DNA of 40,961 nucleotides from an uncultured Eubacterium sp. (lineage in GTDB: Bacteria; Bacillota_A; Clostridia; Lachnospirales; Lachnospiraceae), in NCBI GenBank assembly GCA_910589045.1, contig CAJUSH010000031.1:1-40961 (forward strand), given 5' to 3'. The notes below the pieces were generated by a model. That model was not told where the DNA came from and searched no databases. It worked only from the letters and a program-made list of their open reading frames with translations. Made by a program: the position numbers and the translations under genes. Below, piece by piece: positions 1-7,493 of the stretch (within the stretch, counting starts at the first letter, position 1; each line of letters starts with the position of its first letter).

Positions 1-109
1 GTCGTCTGAGGACCAGGGAAGATGGCACCATGAATTCATCGGCACTTCAAAATCCCTCCGATCCGGATGCTTTGGCTGATTAGCAAAACTCTCAATATCG
101 CCCCGAATC

Positions 110-145
110 GTTACTAGGAGCGGCTCCCGAGCCGTGAATAGTAAC
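110..145. repeat. Imperfect inverted repeat upstream of uxuA
   Basis: Two nested arms pair. The outer 7 bp arms (110-116 with 139-145, GTTACTA/TAGTAAC) and inner 5 bp arms (121-125 with 130-134, CGGCT/AGCCG) are separated by a 4x4 internal loop and close on a CCCG tetraloop. There is no T-tract, so it is not an obvious terminator. The right half (GTGAATAGTAAC) resembles other GTGA-AAGTAAC tracts near 6837 and 31085. No gene was recognised in 1-174. Confidence 0.55.
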
Positions 146-174
146 TTTAATTATAAAGAATTGCAGATCTCTGA

Positions 175-203
175 TTGACTCTTACTTCGGAGTGTGGGAT
201 ACT
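175..203 (+). promoter_or_regulatory. Promoter of uxuA
   Basis: TTGACT (175-180), 17 nt spacer, GATACT (198-203). The predicted start is near 210, giving a leader of about 65 nt that contains three direct repeats. Confidence 0.65.
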
Positions 204-211
204 AAATAATA

Positions 212-249
212 GTTAGTTGATACGTTAGTTGATAAAATGTTAGTTGGTA
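212..249 (+). repeat. Three direct repeats between uxuA promoter and start
   Basis: GTTAGTTGATA at 212-222 and again at 224-234, then GTTAGTTGGTA at 239-249. The first two are identical and 12 bp apart start to start; the third has one change and starts 15 bp later. They lie directly after the predicted transcription start, so they could be binding sites for a hexuronate-responsive repressor. That role is inference. Confidence 0.6.
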
Positions 250-276
250 AATATATCTTTAAGGAGGTTTTATTTT

Positions 277-1347
277 ATGCAAATGACATTTCGCTGGTAC
301 GGCGAGGGCAACGACAGCGTGACACCGGAGCAGATTAAGCAGATTCCGGGTGTGTCCGGCCTTGTCTGGGCGCTCCATGACAAGCAGCCCGGCGAAGTCT
401 GGGAGGTCGGGGAGATCGAGGAGGCCCGCCGTCAGATTGAAGGAAAGGGCTTTCATATGGATGTGGTAGAGTCTGTCAATGTACACGATGATATCAAGGT
501 TGGCCTGCCTACCAGAGACCAGTATATTGAAAACTACAAGCAGACGCTGCGCAACTTGGCAAAGTTCGGCGTGAAGGTTGTGACCTATAATTTTATGCCG
601 ATTTTTGACTGGACGCGGACCGATTTGTTCCATCCCATGGGGGACGGCTCCACGGCGCTTTATTATGAGAAGGCAAAGATCCAGCAGGATTACAAGGAGA
701 TGGCAAACTACATCTTGGAGAATCTGCACGGCATGACGTTCCCGGGCTGGGAGCCGGAGCGCATGGCGAAGCTGGACGAGCTTTTTGAGATGTATCGTCC
801 GGTAACAAAGGAAAGGCTGTGGGATAATCTGAAATATTTTCTGGAGGCACTGATGCCTGTCTGCCATGAGACGGGAATCAAGATGGCGATTCACCCCGAT
901 GATCCGCCGTGGGATATTTTCGGGCTGCCGCGTCTTCTGGTTGACAAAGAATCCATCGAGCGCTTCTTAAAAATGGTGGACGACCCGTACAACTGTCTGT
1001 GCCTTTGTTCCGGTTCCCTCGGTGCGAACAAGGACAACGACATTCCAGACATCATCCGAAGCTGCTGTGACCGCATTGCCTTTGCGCACATCCGCAACGT
1101 AAAGCATTTTGATAACGGCGATTTCTCCGAGGCGTCCCACAGGGACTGTGACGGAGATACGCAGATTCTGGAGATTATGCGCGCGTACCATGAGTGCGGC
1201 TTTGACGGCTACATCCGTCCTGACCACGGCCGCCATATCTGGGGCGAGCAGTGCCGCCCGGGCTACGGTCTTTATGACCGCGCCTTAGGTATCATGTATA
1301 TGTGGGGCTGCTGGGATATGCTCGAGCGTGAGGCGGGAAACATCTGA
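277..1347 (+). CDS. uxuA: Mannonate dehydratase UxuA
   Basis: This cytosolic enzyme dehydrates D-mannonate to 2-keto-3-deoxygluconate in hexuronate (glucuronate) breakdown. The 356 residues match the short Firmicutes form. Family landmarks are the N-terminal MTFRWYGEGNDSV segment, MAIHPDDPPW in the middle and YIRPDHGRHIW near the end; these His, Asp and Cys residues line the metal site of the TIM barrel in known members. The ATG at 277 is chosen because AAGGAGG at 261-267 sits 9 nt before it; an in-frame TTG at 244 lies upstream of that site and has none of its own. The gene stands alone with its own promoter and terminator. No uxuB, uxaC or kdg gene is in the window, so the rest of the pathway is elsewhere. 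Confidence 0.95.
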   Translation: MQMTFRWYGEGNDSVTPEQIKQIPGVSGLVWALHDKQPGEVWEVGEIEEARRQIEGKGFHMDVVESVNVHDDIKVGLPTRDQYIENYKQTLRNLAKFGVKVVTYNFMPIFDWTRTDLFHPMGDGSTALYYEKAKIQQDYKEMANYILENLHGMTFPGWEPERMAKLDELFEMYRPVTKERLWDNLKYFLEALMPVCHETGIKMAIHPDDPPWDIFGLPRLLVDKESIERFLKMVDDPYNCLCLCSGSLGANKDNDIPDIIRSCCDRIAFAHIRNVKHFDNGDFSEASHRDCDGDTQILEIMRAYHECGFDGYIRPDHGRHIWGEQCRPGYGLYDRALGIMYMWGCWDMLEREAGNI

Positions 1348-1385
1348 TTTCAGCGCGTGGGCTGAACCTTAAAAACGAAAACAGA

Positions 1386-1426
1386 AACGCTGTGTGGCCG
1401 GTTTACCGACCGCGCGGCGTTTTTTT
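1386..1426 (+). terminator. Rho-independent terminator after uxuA
   Basis: AACGC at 1386-1390 pairs with GCGTT at 1417-1421. The stem continues inward with several G-T pairs and one mismatch to a TTTA loop at 1402-1405, and a T-run follows to 1426. It lies between convergent genes and may also stop the minus-strand unit. In 1427-1551 nothing else was recognised. Confidence 0.8.
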
Positions 1427-1551
1427 GTACAGGGAGTCCGGAAAATCAGGAGGTGCTCTGCGCTGCGCGACAGGTATTTCGAATTGCGATCGCCGGGGTG
1501 CGTCATTTGCCGTGGTGTGCGTCTGGTATGCGGGATGGCGGCGAAGCGCTG

Positions 1552-2322
1552 CTACGGGTCAAGCTTGAAGACCGGGTCTGCCGGGTATCCGCCCGCACAT
1601 TTCTGCATGGCGCGCTGGACGGAATCTCTGGAGTTTCCCCAGTCGGCATCCTTGTTGCGGTAGTCGTTTTTGTCCACAAACCATGCGACATCTTTCTGCA
1701 CACGGTCGATATGCTCCTGCATCATGGAAAAAATCCGGGGATAAAGCTCCTTTTTCTGGGCGTCGCTCAGGCGCTTTTCCGCGGCCTCCATCAGATCGCC
1801 GAAGTGAGGCAGGCAAAAGCCCCTGCTTGTCCGGAACAGCTCCTGAAATTCCGCATCCTTTTTAAGCAGGTCAAAAAAGACGTCCAGATAGCGGCCGTAG
1901 ATTTCGTTAAAATGGCTGCACACGTAGCAGCTTTCGGTCTTTTTCCTTACCCAGCTGCCCAGGGCAGTCCGGGGTGCGTCGGCATCTGACATGTCCGTCT
2001 TTTTCATGCGGCCCAGCATGGAGGATTTGCCGGGGGTAAAGTCCTTTAACTCCTTTGCAAGCTCCTCGCTCAGCTTTTTCATGTGCGTGCGCAAAATCCA
2101 TGCGCTTCCAAGCCGGTTGCCGTAATCGTACATCATTTTATAGTGGTGCCTGCAAAAGCCGGATGCGTCCGTGGCCGCGCGAATATCGTCCTCCATATAG
2201 GCGGAGCCTAAGATGAAGGAGATAGCGTGCTGCTCGGCGGAGCGCTCCAGGTTGCAAAAGGGGCATTCGTCTCCGGCCCGAAAGGCATCCATCAGGGGAA
2301 TGGCTGCAATGTTTCCTTTCAT
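1552..2322 (-). CDS. DUF6062 family protein with two Cys/His motif pairs
   Basis: The 256-residue soluble protein matches my memory of the DUF6062 family, common in Clostridia and of unknown function. Two similar halves each carry CxxC followed by CxxH: C20-C23 with C57-H60, and C132-C135 with C170-H173. The gap between the paired motifs is 33 residues in one half and 34 in the other. This suggests two zinc or metal sites made by an internal duplication. The start at 2322 is chosen because a GGAAAGGAT site lies just upstream; the frame stays open for another 50 codons but that stretch overlaps the neighbouring gene's end and is not family-like. It lies 79 bp downstream of the histidinol phosphatase gene on the same strand and is probably cotranscribed with it. 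Confidence 0.8.
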   Translation of the reverse strand: MKGNIAAIPLMDAFRAGDECPFCNLERSAEQHAISFILGSAYMEDDIRAATDASGFCRHHYKMMYDYGNRLGSAWILRTHMKKLSEELAKELKDFTPGKSSMLGRMKKTDMSDADAPRTALGSWVRKKTESCYVCSHFNEIYGRYLDVFFDLLKKDAEFQELFRTSRGFCLPHFGDLMEAAEKRLSDAQKKELYPRIFSMMQEHIDRVQKDVAWFVDKNDYRNKDADWGNSRDSVQRAMQKCAGGYPADPVFKLDP

Positions 2323-2401
2323 ATATGTATCAGATCCTTTCCGTGTATATTTTATGTAATTTTTTAACGAATAATGAACAGGGTGCTTTGGCGTGACAGC
2401 A

Positions 2402-3211
2402 TTACTGGGGCAGCGGCAGAAAAACAGGCCTGCGGTTTTGAAAAACCGTGAAGTGCGTAAAGCCTGCCTCACGCAAAATCAAAGGAACCTTTGCAAAATC
2501 GAAGGCGACATGCCCGGGCTCGTGGGCGTCGGAGCCGACCGTGATGATTTCGCCGCCGAGCTCACGGTAGCGTTTGATGATGTCCTCGCAGGGGTTGGGG
2601 TGTCCCAGTCCGTATTTGAAGCCGCCGGTGTTAATTTCGATTCCCTTTCCCATGTGGATGAGCCTTTTGAGGATTTCATCCAGCACATCGGCGTAGGCAT
2701 CGTAGGAGTAAAATTTGTTCGTGTTCGGGCCGTAGCGCACGACATAGTCGATATGGCCGTACACGTCAAATTCCGAAAAGCCGTCAAGATTTTCCAGAAT
2801 CGATTCAAAATAGCGCAGATAGGCGGCACGCTCCTCCTTGCCCTCATAAAAATCCTTATAGTAGAGATCCATTCCGTCGACGGTGTGGGAGGAGCAGATT
2901 ACCTGATCGTAATGCCCGTTTGCGATGACGTCCCGCAGCTTTTCGTGGAGGTGGGGCTGTATGCCGATCTCAATCCCGTAGTGTACGGGGAAGATTTCCT
3001 TATATTTGTCGCGCAGGGCAGTGATTTCCCGCTCATACTCCTGTAAATCCAGTTCAAAGAGCCCGGACGGGTTGAAAGGAAAATCGTAGTCGAGATGATC
3101 GGTAAAGCAGATGCCGGAAAGTCCCGAAGCCCTTGCCGCTTTTATCATGTCTTCGGGGTCAGCCTCGCTGTCACCGGAAAAATAGCAGTGCATATGTGTA
3201 TCCCACAGCAT
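2402..3211 (-). CDS. hisJ: PHP-domain histidinol phosphatase (HisJ/HisK type)
   Basis: The protein is predicted to remove phosphate from L-histidinol phosphate in histidine synthesis. Its 269 residues form one PHP domain. Visible metal-binding motifs are DTHMH near residue 4, FTDHLDYD near 36, EIGIQPH near 81, the SSHTVDG segment near 107, the GHIDY motif and GSDAHEP near the C-terminus; together they make the usual trinuclear metal centre. The ATG at 3209-3211 has an AAGGAG site about 10 nt upstream. No other his gene is nearby, as is common for this enzyme in Clostridia. Related PHP phosphoesterases act on other sugar or nucleotide phosphates, so the exact substrate is less certain than the fold. 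Confidence 0.82.
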   Translation of the reverse strand: MLWDTHMHCYFSGDSEADPEDMIKAARASGLSGICFTDHLDYDFPFNPSGLFELDLQEYEREITALRDKYKEIFPVHYGIEIGIQPHLHEKLRDVIANGHYDQVICSSHTVDGMDLYYKDFYEGKEERAAYLRYFESILENLDGFSEFDVYGHIDYVVRYGPNTNKFYSYDAYADVLDEILKRLIHMGKGIEINTGGFKYGLGHPNPCEDIIKRYRELGGEIITVGSDAHEPGHVAFDFAKVPLILREAGFTHFTVFQNRRPVFLPLPQ

Positions 3212-3240
3212 AAGATTCAGCTCCTTTGTGTTTTTTCTCT

Positions 3241-3269
3241 ATTTTCGTCACTTTAGGGGGAAATGTCAA
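3241..3269 (-). promoter_or_regulatory. Promoter of hisJ-DUF6062 unit
   Basis: Read on the minus strand: TTGACA (3269-3264), 17 nt spacer, GAAAAT (3246-3241). It lies 30 bp before the hisJ start and is divergent from the gapA promoter. Confidence 0.55.
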
Positions 3270-3317
3270 GCGACAGCACAATTTTGGTAAATTTTTCACA
3301 AAGTCTCGAATAAGGGC

Positions 3318-3346
3318 TTGAATTTTTGTTCGTTATTTAGTACAAT
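3318..3346 (+). promoter_or_regulatory. Promoter of gapA
   Basis: TTGAAT (3318-3323), 17 nt spacer, TACAAT (3341-3346). It gives a leader of about 60 nt ending in the AGGAGGA ribosome binding site just before 3406. Confidence 0.75.
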
Positions 3347-3412
3347 TACTTACAGATTGGGCGTGTCCCATTTGTAAATTTACTTTTATTAATTTCTTAG
3401 GAGGATTTGAAC

Positions 3413-4414
3413 ATGGCAGTAAGAGTAGCAATCAATGGTTTTGGCCGTATCGGCCGTCTTGCTTTCAGACAGATGTTTGGAGCAGAGGGTTATGAGGTAG
3501 TAGCAATCAACGATTTAACAAGCCCTAAGATGTTAGCACACCTGTTGAAGTATGACTCTTCACAGGGAAAGTATGCGTTGGCTGACACCGTTTCCGCAGG
3601 AGAGGACTCCATCACCGTAAACGGTCAGACAATCAAGATCTATGCATTCCCGGATGCAAACAACTGCCCTTGGGGTGATCTGAAGGTAGACGTAGTGCTT
3701 GAGTGCTCCGGATTCTACACCAGCAAAGAGAAGGCACAGGCTCATATCAATGCCGGCGCCCGCAAGGTTGTTATCTCCGCACCCGCAGGAAATGATCTTC
3801 CCACTATCGTATACAATGTAAACCATGAGACATTGAAGCCCGAGGATAACATTATCTCCGCAGCTTCCTGTACAACAAACTGTCTGGCACCGATGGCTAA
3901 GGCTCTGAACGATCTTGCAGGCATCAAGTCCGGTATTATGAGCACCATCCACGCTTACACCGGCGACCAGATGATTCTTGACGGACCTCAGAGAAAGGGT
4001 GATTTGAGAAGATCCCGCGCAGGCGCAGTGAACATCGTTCCCAACTCTACCGGTGCTGCAAAGGCAATCGGCCTTGTTATCCCTGAGCTGAACGGCAAGC
4101 TTATCGGCTCCGCACAGCGTGTTCCGACCCCTACCGGATCTACCACGATCCTGGTTGCAACCGTTGAGAAGTCCGTAACAAAGGATGAGATCAATGCAGC
4201 TATGAAGGCAGCGGCTACCGAGTCCTTCGGCTACAACGAGGATGAGATCGTTTCCTCCGATATCGTAGGAAGCACCTATGGCTCTATCTTCGATGCAACA
4301 CAGACCATGGTTGGCGAGGACAACTTAGTACAGGTTGTTTCCTGGTATGACAACGAGAATTCTTATACCTCTCAGATGGTTCGTACAATCAAGTACTTCT
4401 CTGAGTTATCATAA
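3413..4414 (+). CDS. gapA: Glyceraldehyde-3-phosphate dehydrogenase, type I
   Basis: The enzyme oxidises glyceraldehyde 3-phosphate to 1,3-bisphosphoglycerate with NAD in glycolysis. The 333 residues are full length. The NAD-binding start AINGFGRIGR (residues 7-16), the catalytic cysteine in SAASCTTNC (C153), and the C-terminal SWYDNENSY segment are all present. ATG 3413 is preferred over the in-frame TTG at 3407 because TTAGGAGGA ends 8 nt before it. The codons are strongly biased towards GCA, GTA and ATC, as expected for a highly expressed gene. It heads the gapA-pgk-tpiA glycolytic cluster. Confidence 0.97.
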   Translation: MAVRVAINGFGRIGRLAFRQMFGAEGYEVVAINDLTSPKMLAHLLKYDSSQGKYALADTVSAGEDSITVNGQTIKIYAFPDANNCPWGDLKVDVVLECSGFYTSKEKAQAHINAGARKVVISAPAGNDLPTIVYNVNHETLKPEDNIISAASCTTNCLAPMAKALNDLAGIKSGIMSTIHAYTGDQMILDGPQRKGDLRRSRAGAVNIVPNSTGAAKAIGLVIPELNGKLIGSAQRVPTPTGSTTILVATVEKSVTKDEINAAMKAAATESFGYNEDEIVSSDIVGSTYGSIFDATQTMVGEDNLVQVVSWYDNENSYTSQMVRTIKYFSELS

Positions 4415-4424
4415 GATTCAGATG

Positions 4425-4470
4425 ACAGCTTTGCTGTCCGTCATCCGATGCACGGACAGAGCTGTTTTTA
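4425..4470 (+). terminator. First hairpin between gapA and pgk
   Basis: ACAGCT (4425-4430) pairs with AGCTGT (4460-4465). After a 3 nt bulge, CTGTCCGT (4434-4441) pairs with ACGGACAG (4452-4459), and a short T-run follows. This would end or dampen transcription after gapA. Confidence 0.7.
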
Positions 4471-4480
4471 ACAAGACTCA

Positions 4481-4521
4481 AAAAGGGTCCGGTCAATTTG
4501 AATATGGGCCGGGCTCTTTTT
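4481..4521 (+). terminator. Second hairpin between gapA and pgk
   Basis: A 14 bp stem, counting G-T pairs, forms between 4481-4494 and 4506-4520 with an 11 nt loop, and T-rich sequence follows. Two terminators in tandem suggest gapA is made in excess of pgk and tpiA. No clear separate pgk promoter was found, so partial readthrough is likely. Confidence 0.7.
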
Positions 4522-4559
4522 CTTATCTATTATTTTAGGCATTATGGAGGTTTTTCATC

Positions 4560-5783
4560 ATGGGATTAAACAAGAAATCAGTTGATGACATCAACGTAGC
4601 AGGAAAGCGCGTCCTCGTTAGATGCGATTTCAACGTACCTTTGAAGGAAGGAAAGATCACGGACGAGACCCGTATCGTGGCTGCTCTTCCGACCATTCAG
4701 AAGCTTTTGAAGGACGGCGGCAAGGTGATTCTCTGCTCACATCTGGGCAAGGTAAAGAACGGCCCCAACGAGGGTGAGTCCTTGGCGCCCGTTGCAGAGC
4801 GTCTGTCCGAGAAGCTCGGTATGAGTGTAAACTTTGTTTCCGATTATAATGTAACCGGCGATGCAGCTACCGCAGCCGTAGACGCGATGAAGGAGGGCGA
4901 GGTTGTATTATTACAGAACACCCGCTTCCGCGGCAAGGAGGAGACGAAGAACGGCGAGGAGTTCTCCAGGGAGCTGGCTGAGTTGTGTGACGTATACGTA
5001 TGCGATGCGTTTGGTTCTTCCCACAGGGCACATGCGAGTGTGGCAGGCGTGACCGACGTTGTGCGTGCAAAGGGCGGCGAGTGCGCAGTCGGATACTTAA
5101 TGCAAAAGGAGATTGACTTCCTTGGAAACGCGGTTGAGAATCCGGTTCGTCCGTTTGTTGCAATCCTTGGCGGTGCTAAGGTTGCGGATAAGCTCAACGT
5201 AATCAACAACCTGATCGAGAAGTGCGATACGCTCATCATCGGCGGCGGCATGGCATTTACCTTCTTAAAGGCAAAGGGCTATGAGATCGGAAAGTCACTG
5301 GTAGACGATGAGAAGATCGATTACTGCAAGGAGATGATGGAGAAGGCCGACAAGGCAGGCAAGAAGCTGCTTCTTCCCATTGACACAACCATCGCTGCAG
5401 GCTTTCCTGATCCTATCGACGGACCCATCGAGGTATCCGTTGTGGATGCGGACAAGATCCCTGCTGATATGGAAGGTCTTGATATCGGATCGAAGACGGC
5501 GGAGCTGTATGCGGAGGCTGTAAAGAGTGCAAAGACCGTTGTCTGGAACGGACCGATGGGCGTATTCGAGAACCCTACACTTGCAAAGGGAACGATCGCG
5601 GTTGCAAAGGCACTGGCAGAGACCGACGCTACAACGATCATCGGCGGCGGCGACTCCGCAGCAGCAGTCAACCAGCTTGGCTTCGCGGATAAGATGAGCC
5701 ACATCTCCACCGGCGGCGGCGCTTCCCTGGAGTTCTTAGAAGGCAAATCTCTCCCCGGCGTAGCGGCCGCAGATGATAAATAA
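4560..5783 (+). CDS. pgk: Phosphoglycerate kinase
   Basis: The enzyme transfers the acyl phosphate of 1,3-bisphosphoglycerate to ADP. The 407 residues make the usual two Rossmann-like domains. The substrate-binding segment LVRCDFNVPL, the SHLGK motif and the C-terminal nucleotide-binding IIGGGDSAAAV and STGGGASLEFLEGKSLPG segments are visible. ATG 4560 follows an ATGGAGG site. It is second in the glycolytic cluster, 103 bp before tpiA. That spacer holds two copies of CTTAGCGAA (5787 and 5844) and a weak hairpin, but no clear terminator, so pgk and tpiA are probably cotranscribed. Confidence 0.97.
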   Translation: MGLNKKSVDDINVAGKRVLVRCDFNVPLKEGKITDETRIVAALPTIQKLLKDGGKVILCSHLGKVKNGPNEGESLAPVAERLSEKLGMSVNFVSDYNVTGDAATAAVDAMKEGEVVLLQNTRFRGKEETKNGEEFSRELAELCDVYVCDAFGSSHRAHASVAGVTDVVRAKGGECAVGYLMQKEIDFLGNAVENPVRPFVAILGGAKVADKLNVINNLIEKCDTLIIGGGMAFTFLKAKGYEIGKSLVDDEKIDYCKEMMEKADKAGKKLLLPIDTTIAAGFPDPIDGPIEVSVVDADKIPADMEGLDIGSKTAELYAEAVKSAKTVVWNGPMGVFENPTLAKGTIAVAKALAETDATTIIGGGDSAAAVNQLGFADKMSHISTGGGASLEFLEGKSLPGVAAADDK

Positions 5784-5886
5784 TTTCTTAGCGAATCCGA
5801 GCCAAAGGCGACGGATGAGGTTAGAAATTATGATACAGGGAGACTTAGCGAAATTTTATTTTGAATATTGTTGGAGGAATATAAAA

Positions 5887-6633
5887 ATGGCAAGACGTAA
5901 GATTGTAGCCGGAAACTGGAAGATGAACATGACTCCCAGCGAGGCAGTAAAGTTATGCGCGGAATTAAAAGATCTGGTAAAGTCTGACAGCGTAGACGTT
6001 GTATACTGTGTACCTGCGATTGACATCGTACCCGTTGTTGAGGCGGTAAAGGGAACCAACGTAGCGGTTGGCGCAGAGAATATGTATTTTGAGGAGAAGG
6101 GTGCTTACACCGGAGAGATCGCAGCAGCGATGCTTGTAGACGCAGGTGTAAAATATGTCATCATCGGACATTCCGAGCGCCGCGATTATTTCAAGGAGGA
6201 TGACGCTTTACTGAACAAGAAGGTAAAGAAGGCATTCGAGGCAGGCTTAACACCGATTCTTTGCTGCGGCGAGAGCTTAGAGCAGAGAGAGATGGGTGTG
6301 ACGATGGATTGGATTCGTTTCCAGATCAAGTCTGATCTGGTTGGCATCACTGCAGACCAGGTAAAGAACATGGTGATCGCTTACGAGCCCATCTGGGCGA
6401 TCGGAACCGGGAAGACCGCGACTACCGAGCAGGCACAGGAGGTTTGCAAGGGCATCCGCGACTGCATCGCTGAGATGTACGATGCGGCAACCGCAGATGC
6501 AGTGCGCATCCAGTACGGCGGCTCCGTAAATGCCGGAAACGCAGCAGAGCTGTTTGCACAGCCCGATATCGACGGCGGCCTGGTAGGCGGCGCGAGCTTG
6601 AAGGCTGATTTCGGAAAGATTGTAAATTATTAG
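5887..6633 (+). CDS. tpiA: Triose-phosphate isomerase
   Basis: The enzyme interconverts dihydroxyacetone phosphate and glyceraldehyde 3-phosphate. The 248 residues form a standard TIM barrel. GNWKMN near residue 9, the catalytic-histidine segment IIGHSERR, the catalytic-glutamate segment AYEPIWAIGTGKTAT (which runs into the flexible loop) and the phosphate-binding YGGSVN and GGLVGGASL segments are present. ATG 5887 is chosen because GGAGGA ends about 8 nt before it. The frame is open back to 5773 inside pgk, but that N-terminal extension is unlike the family. Confidence 0.97.
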   Translation: MARRKIVAGNWKMNMTPSEAVKLCAELKDLVKSDSVDVVYCVPAIDIVPVVEAVKGTNVAVGAENMYFEEKGAYTGEIAAAMLVDAGVKYVIIGHSERRDYFKEDDALLNKKVKKAFEAGLTPILCCGESLEQREMGVTMDWIRFQIKSDLVGITADQVKNMVIAYEPIWAIGTGKTATTEQAQEVCKGIRDCIAEMYDAATADAVRIQYGGSVNAGNAAELFAQPDIDGGLVGGASLKADFGKIVNY

Positions 6634-6651
6634 AATATACCAGTACGTTTC

Positions 6652-6699
6652 AAAAACCCCTGGATATAGGGCATCAAGCCTCTATATCCAGGGGTTTTT
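6652..6699 (+). terminator. Strong terminator after tpiA
   Basis: A perfect 18 bp stem pairs 6652-6669 with 6682-6699 around a 12 nt loop. Five A residues at the left foot and five T residues at the right foot make it look active in both directions. It closes the glycolytic cluster. Confidence 0.9.
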
Positions 6700-6811
6700 A
6701 AAGTAACCGCTTCGCCACGATTCACTTCGTAACCAGCAACCGGCAGTACGGACATGAAAACTCGCTTCGCGAAGTCCAAACTGCTGTCTGAATCATGTTC
6801 TTACGGACTGC

Positions 6812-6841
6812 GCAGTAAATGCGCATTCCTGCCCCGTGAAA
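6812..6841 (+). repeat. Dispersed 30 bp repeat, copy 1
   Basis: Matches 35424-35453 at 25 of 30 positions by eye. The shared core reads ATTCCTG, one variable base, CCCGTGAAA. It is non-coding at both sites. Confidence 0.5.
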
Positions 6842-6885
6842 AGTAACCATTTCAATACGCCTCATTTTTTCCAGAGATCACCTGA

Positions 6886-6914
6886 TTGCAAACATATGTT
6901 CCTTGTGATATGGT
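6886..6914 (+). promoter_or_regulatory. Possible promoter of the 90-residue hypothetical
   Basis: TTGCAA (6886-6891), 17 nt spacer, TATGGT (6909-6914). The -10 is weak. Confidence 0.35.
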
Positions 6915-6978
6915 AAGCATACAAAGAGAAACAGAAAAGGCTAGAAAGCGATAGAAGGAGACAGGAGGGGGACTGACG

Positions 6979-7251
6979 ATGGAAAGCATGCTTCATGTCA
7001 ATATTCCGGTGCAGATGATTGCCTGCACTGACACAGATGGGAGGATTACCCCTATCAGGTTCCGGTTCCGGGATAAAACGGGGGAGCTGGTTACGGTTAC
7101 GATAGATCGGGTTTTGTCGGAAGACCAGAAGAAGAGCAGCATGGGAGTGACCTTCTCATGTCAGGCTGTAGTTTATGGCATCCGGAAAACATTCACACTC
7201 TGGTACAGTTATTTTGCCCATGACTGGCATCTATCACGGCTTCAGATCTGA
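6979..7251 (+). CDS. Hypothetical protein, 90 residues
   Basis: I do not recognise a named family. The protein is soluble, without signal peptide or membrane segment. It alternates short hydrophobic strands with charged turns (HVNIPVQMIACTDTDG, then PIRFRFRDKTGE), ending in an aromatic stretch around FTLWYSYFAHDWHL. This pattern suggests a small all-beta domain. A strong AGGAGGGG site precedes the ATG, and the frame has no competing start, so the gene is likely real. It sits alone between the glycolytic cluster and the alpha-galactosidase, with its own weak promoter. Confidence 0.65.
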   Translation: MESMLHVNIPVQMIACTDTDGRITPIRFRFRDKTGELVTVTIDRVLSEDQKKSSMGVTFSCQAVVYGIRKTFTLWYSYFAHDWHLSRLQI

Positions 7252-7296
7252 ATAATGATCTTGATATTTCCTAAGAACAAACAAATGAACAGCTTT

Positions 7297-7340
7297 ATAT
7301 AGCAAGCAAACACGACGGCTGTTATTCTAATATGCTATAT
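7297..7340. repeat. Inverted repeat in the alpha-galactosidase leader region
   Basis: ATATAGCA (7297-7304) pairs with TGCTATAT (7333-7340) across a 28 bp gap. It may be an operator or a weak 3' structure of the small gene upstream. The rest of 7252-7493 shows only the AAAAGGAG site just before 7494; no clear promoter was found. Confidence 0.35.
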
Positions 7341-7493
7341 TTATTTCATCAAAGGAGCAGGTTTACGAGCTGATGTCCACCCTTTCCGTTCGTTTGGCTG
7401 CAGTCAGCTTCCTAATCTGCAAATTTGTCTGTGGGCGGTGCGAAAACAGTGCCGTAGCGCCCTGTCAAACCATTTCAAAAGGAGAAACACATT

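Larger units (their letters stand above)
6700..6978. other. Spacer with repeat-like, hairpin-rich sequence
   Basis: No gene is seen. The stretch contains AAGTAACC tracts near 6701 and 6841, the palindrome CTTCGCGAAG near 6765-6774, and loosely matching arms GCAGT (6743-6747) and ACTGC (6807-6811). One 30 bp part recurs near 35424. It reads like a degenerate, non-coding intergenic repeat followed by a promoter for the small gene. Confidence 0.5.

Noticed and set aside
1394..1989. Plus-strand frames of 89 and 178 codons over the DUF6062 gene
   Set aside because: They start in or after the uxuA terminator, overlap the better-supported minus-strand gene and have no conserved motifs.
5787..5852. 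Two copies of CTTAGCGAA and a weak hairpin between pgk and tpiA
   Set aside because: The repeats are short and the hairpin is weak and has no T-run, so a terminator or processing role is not supported.
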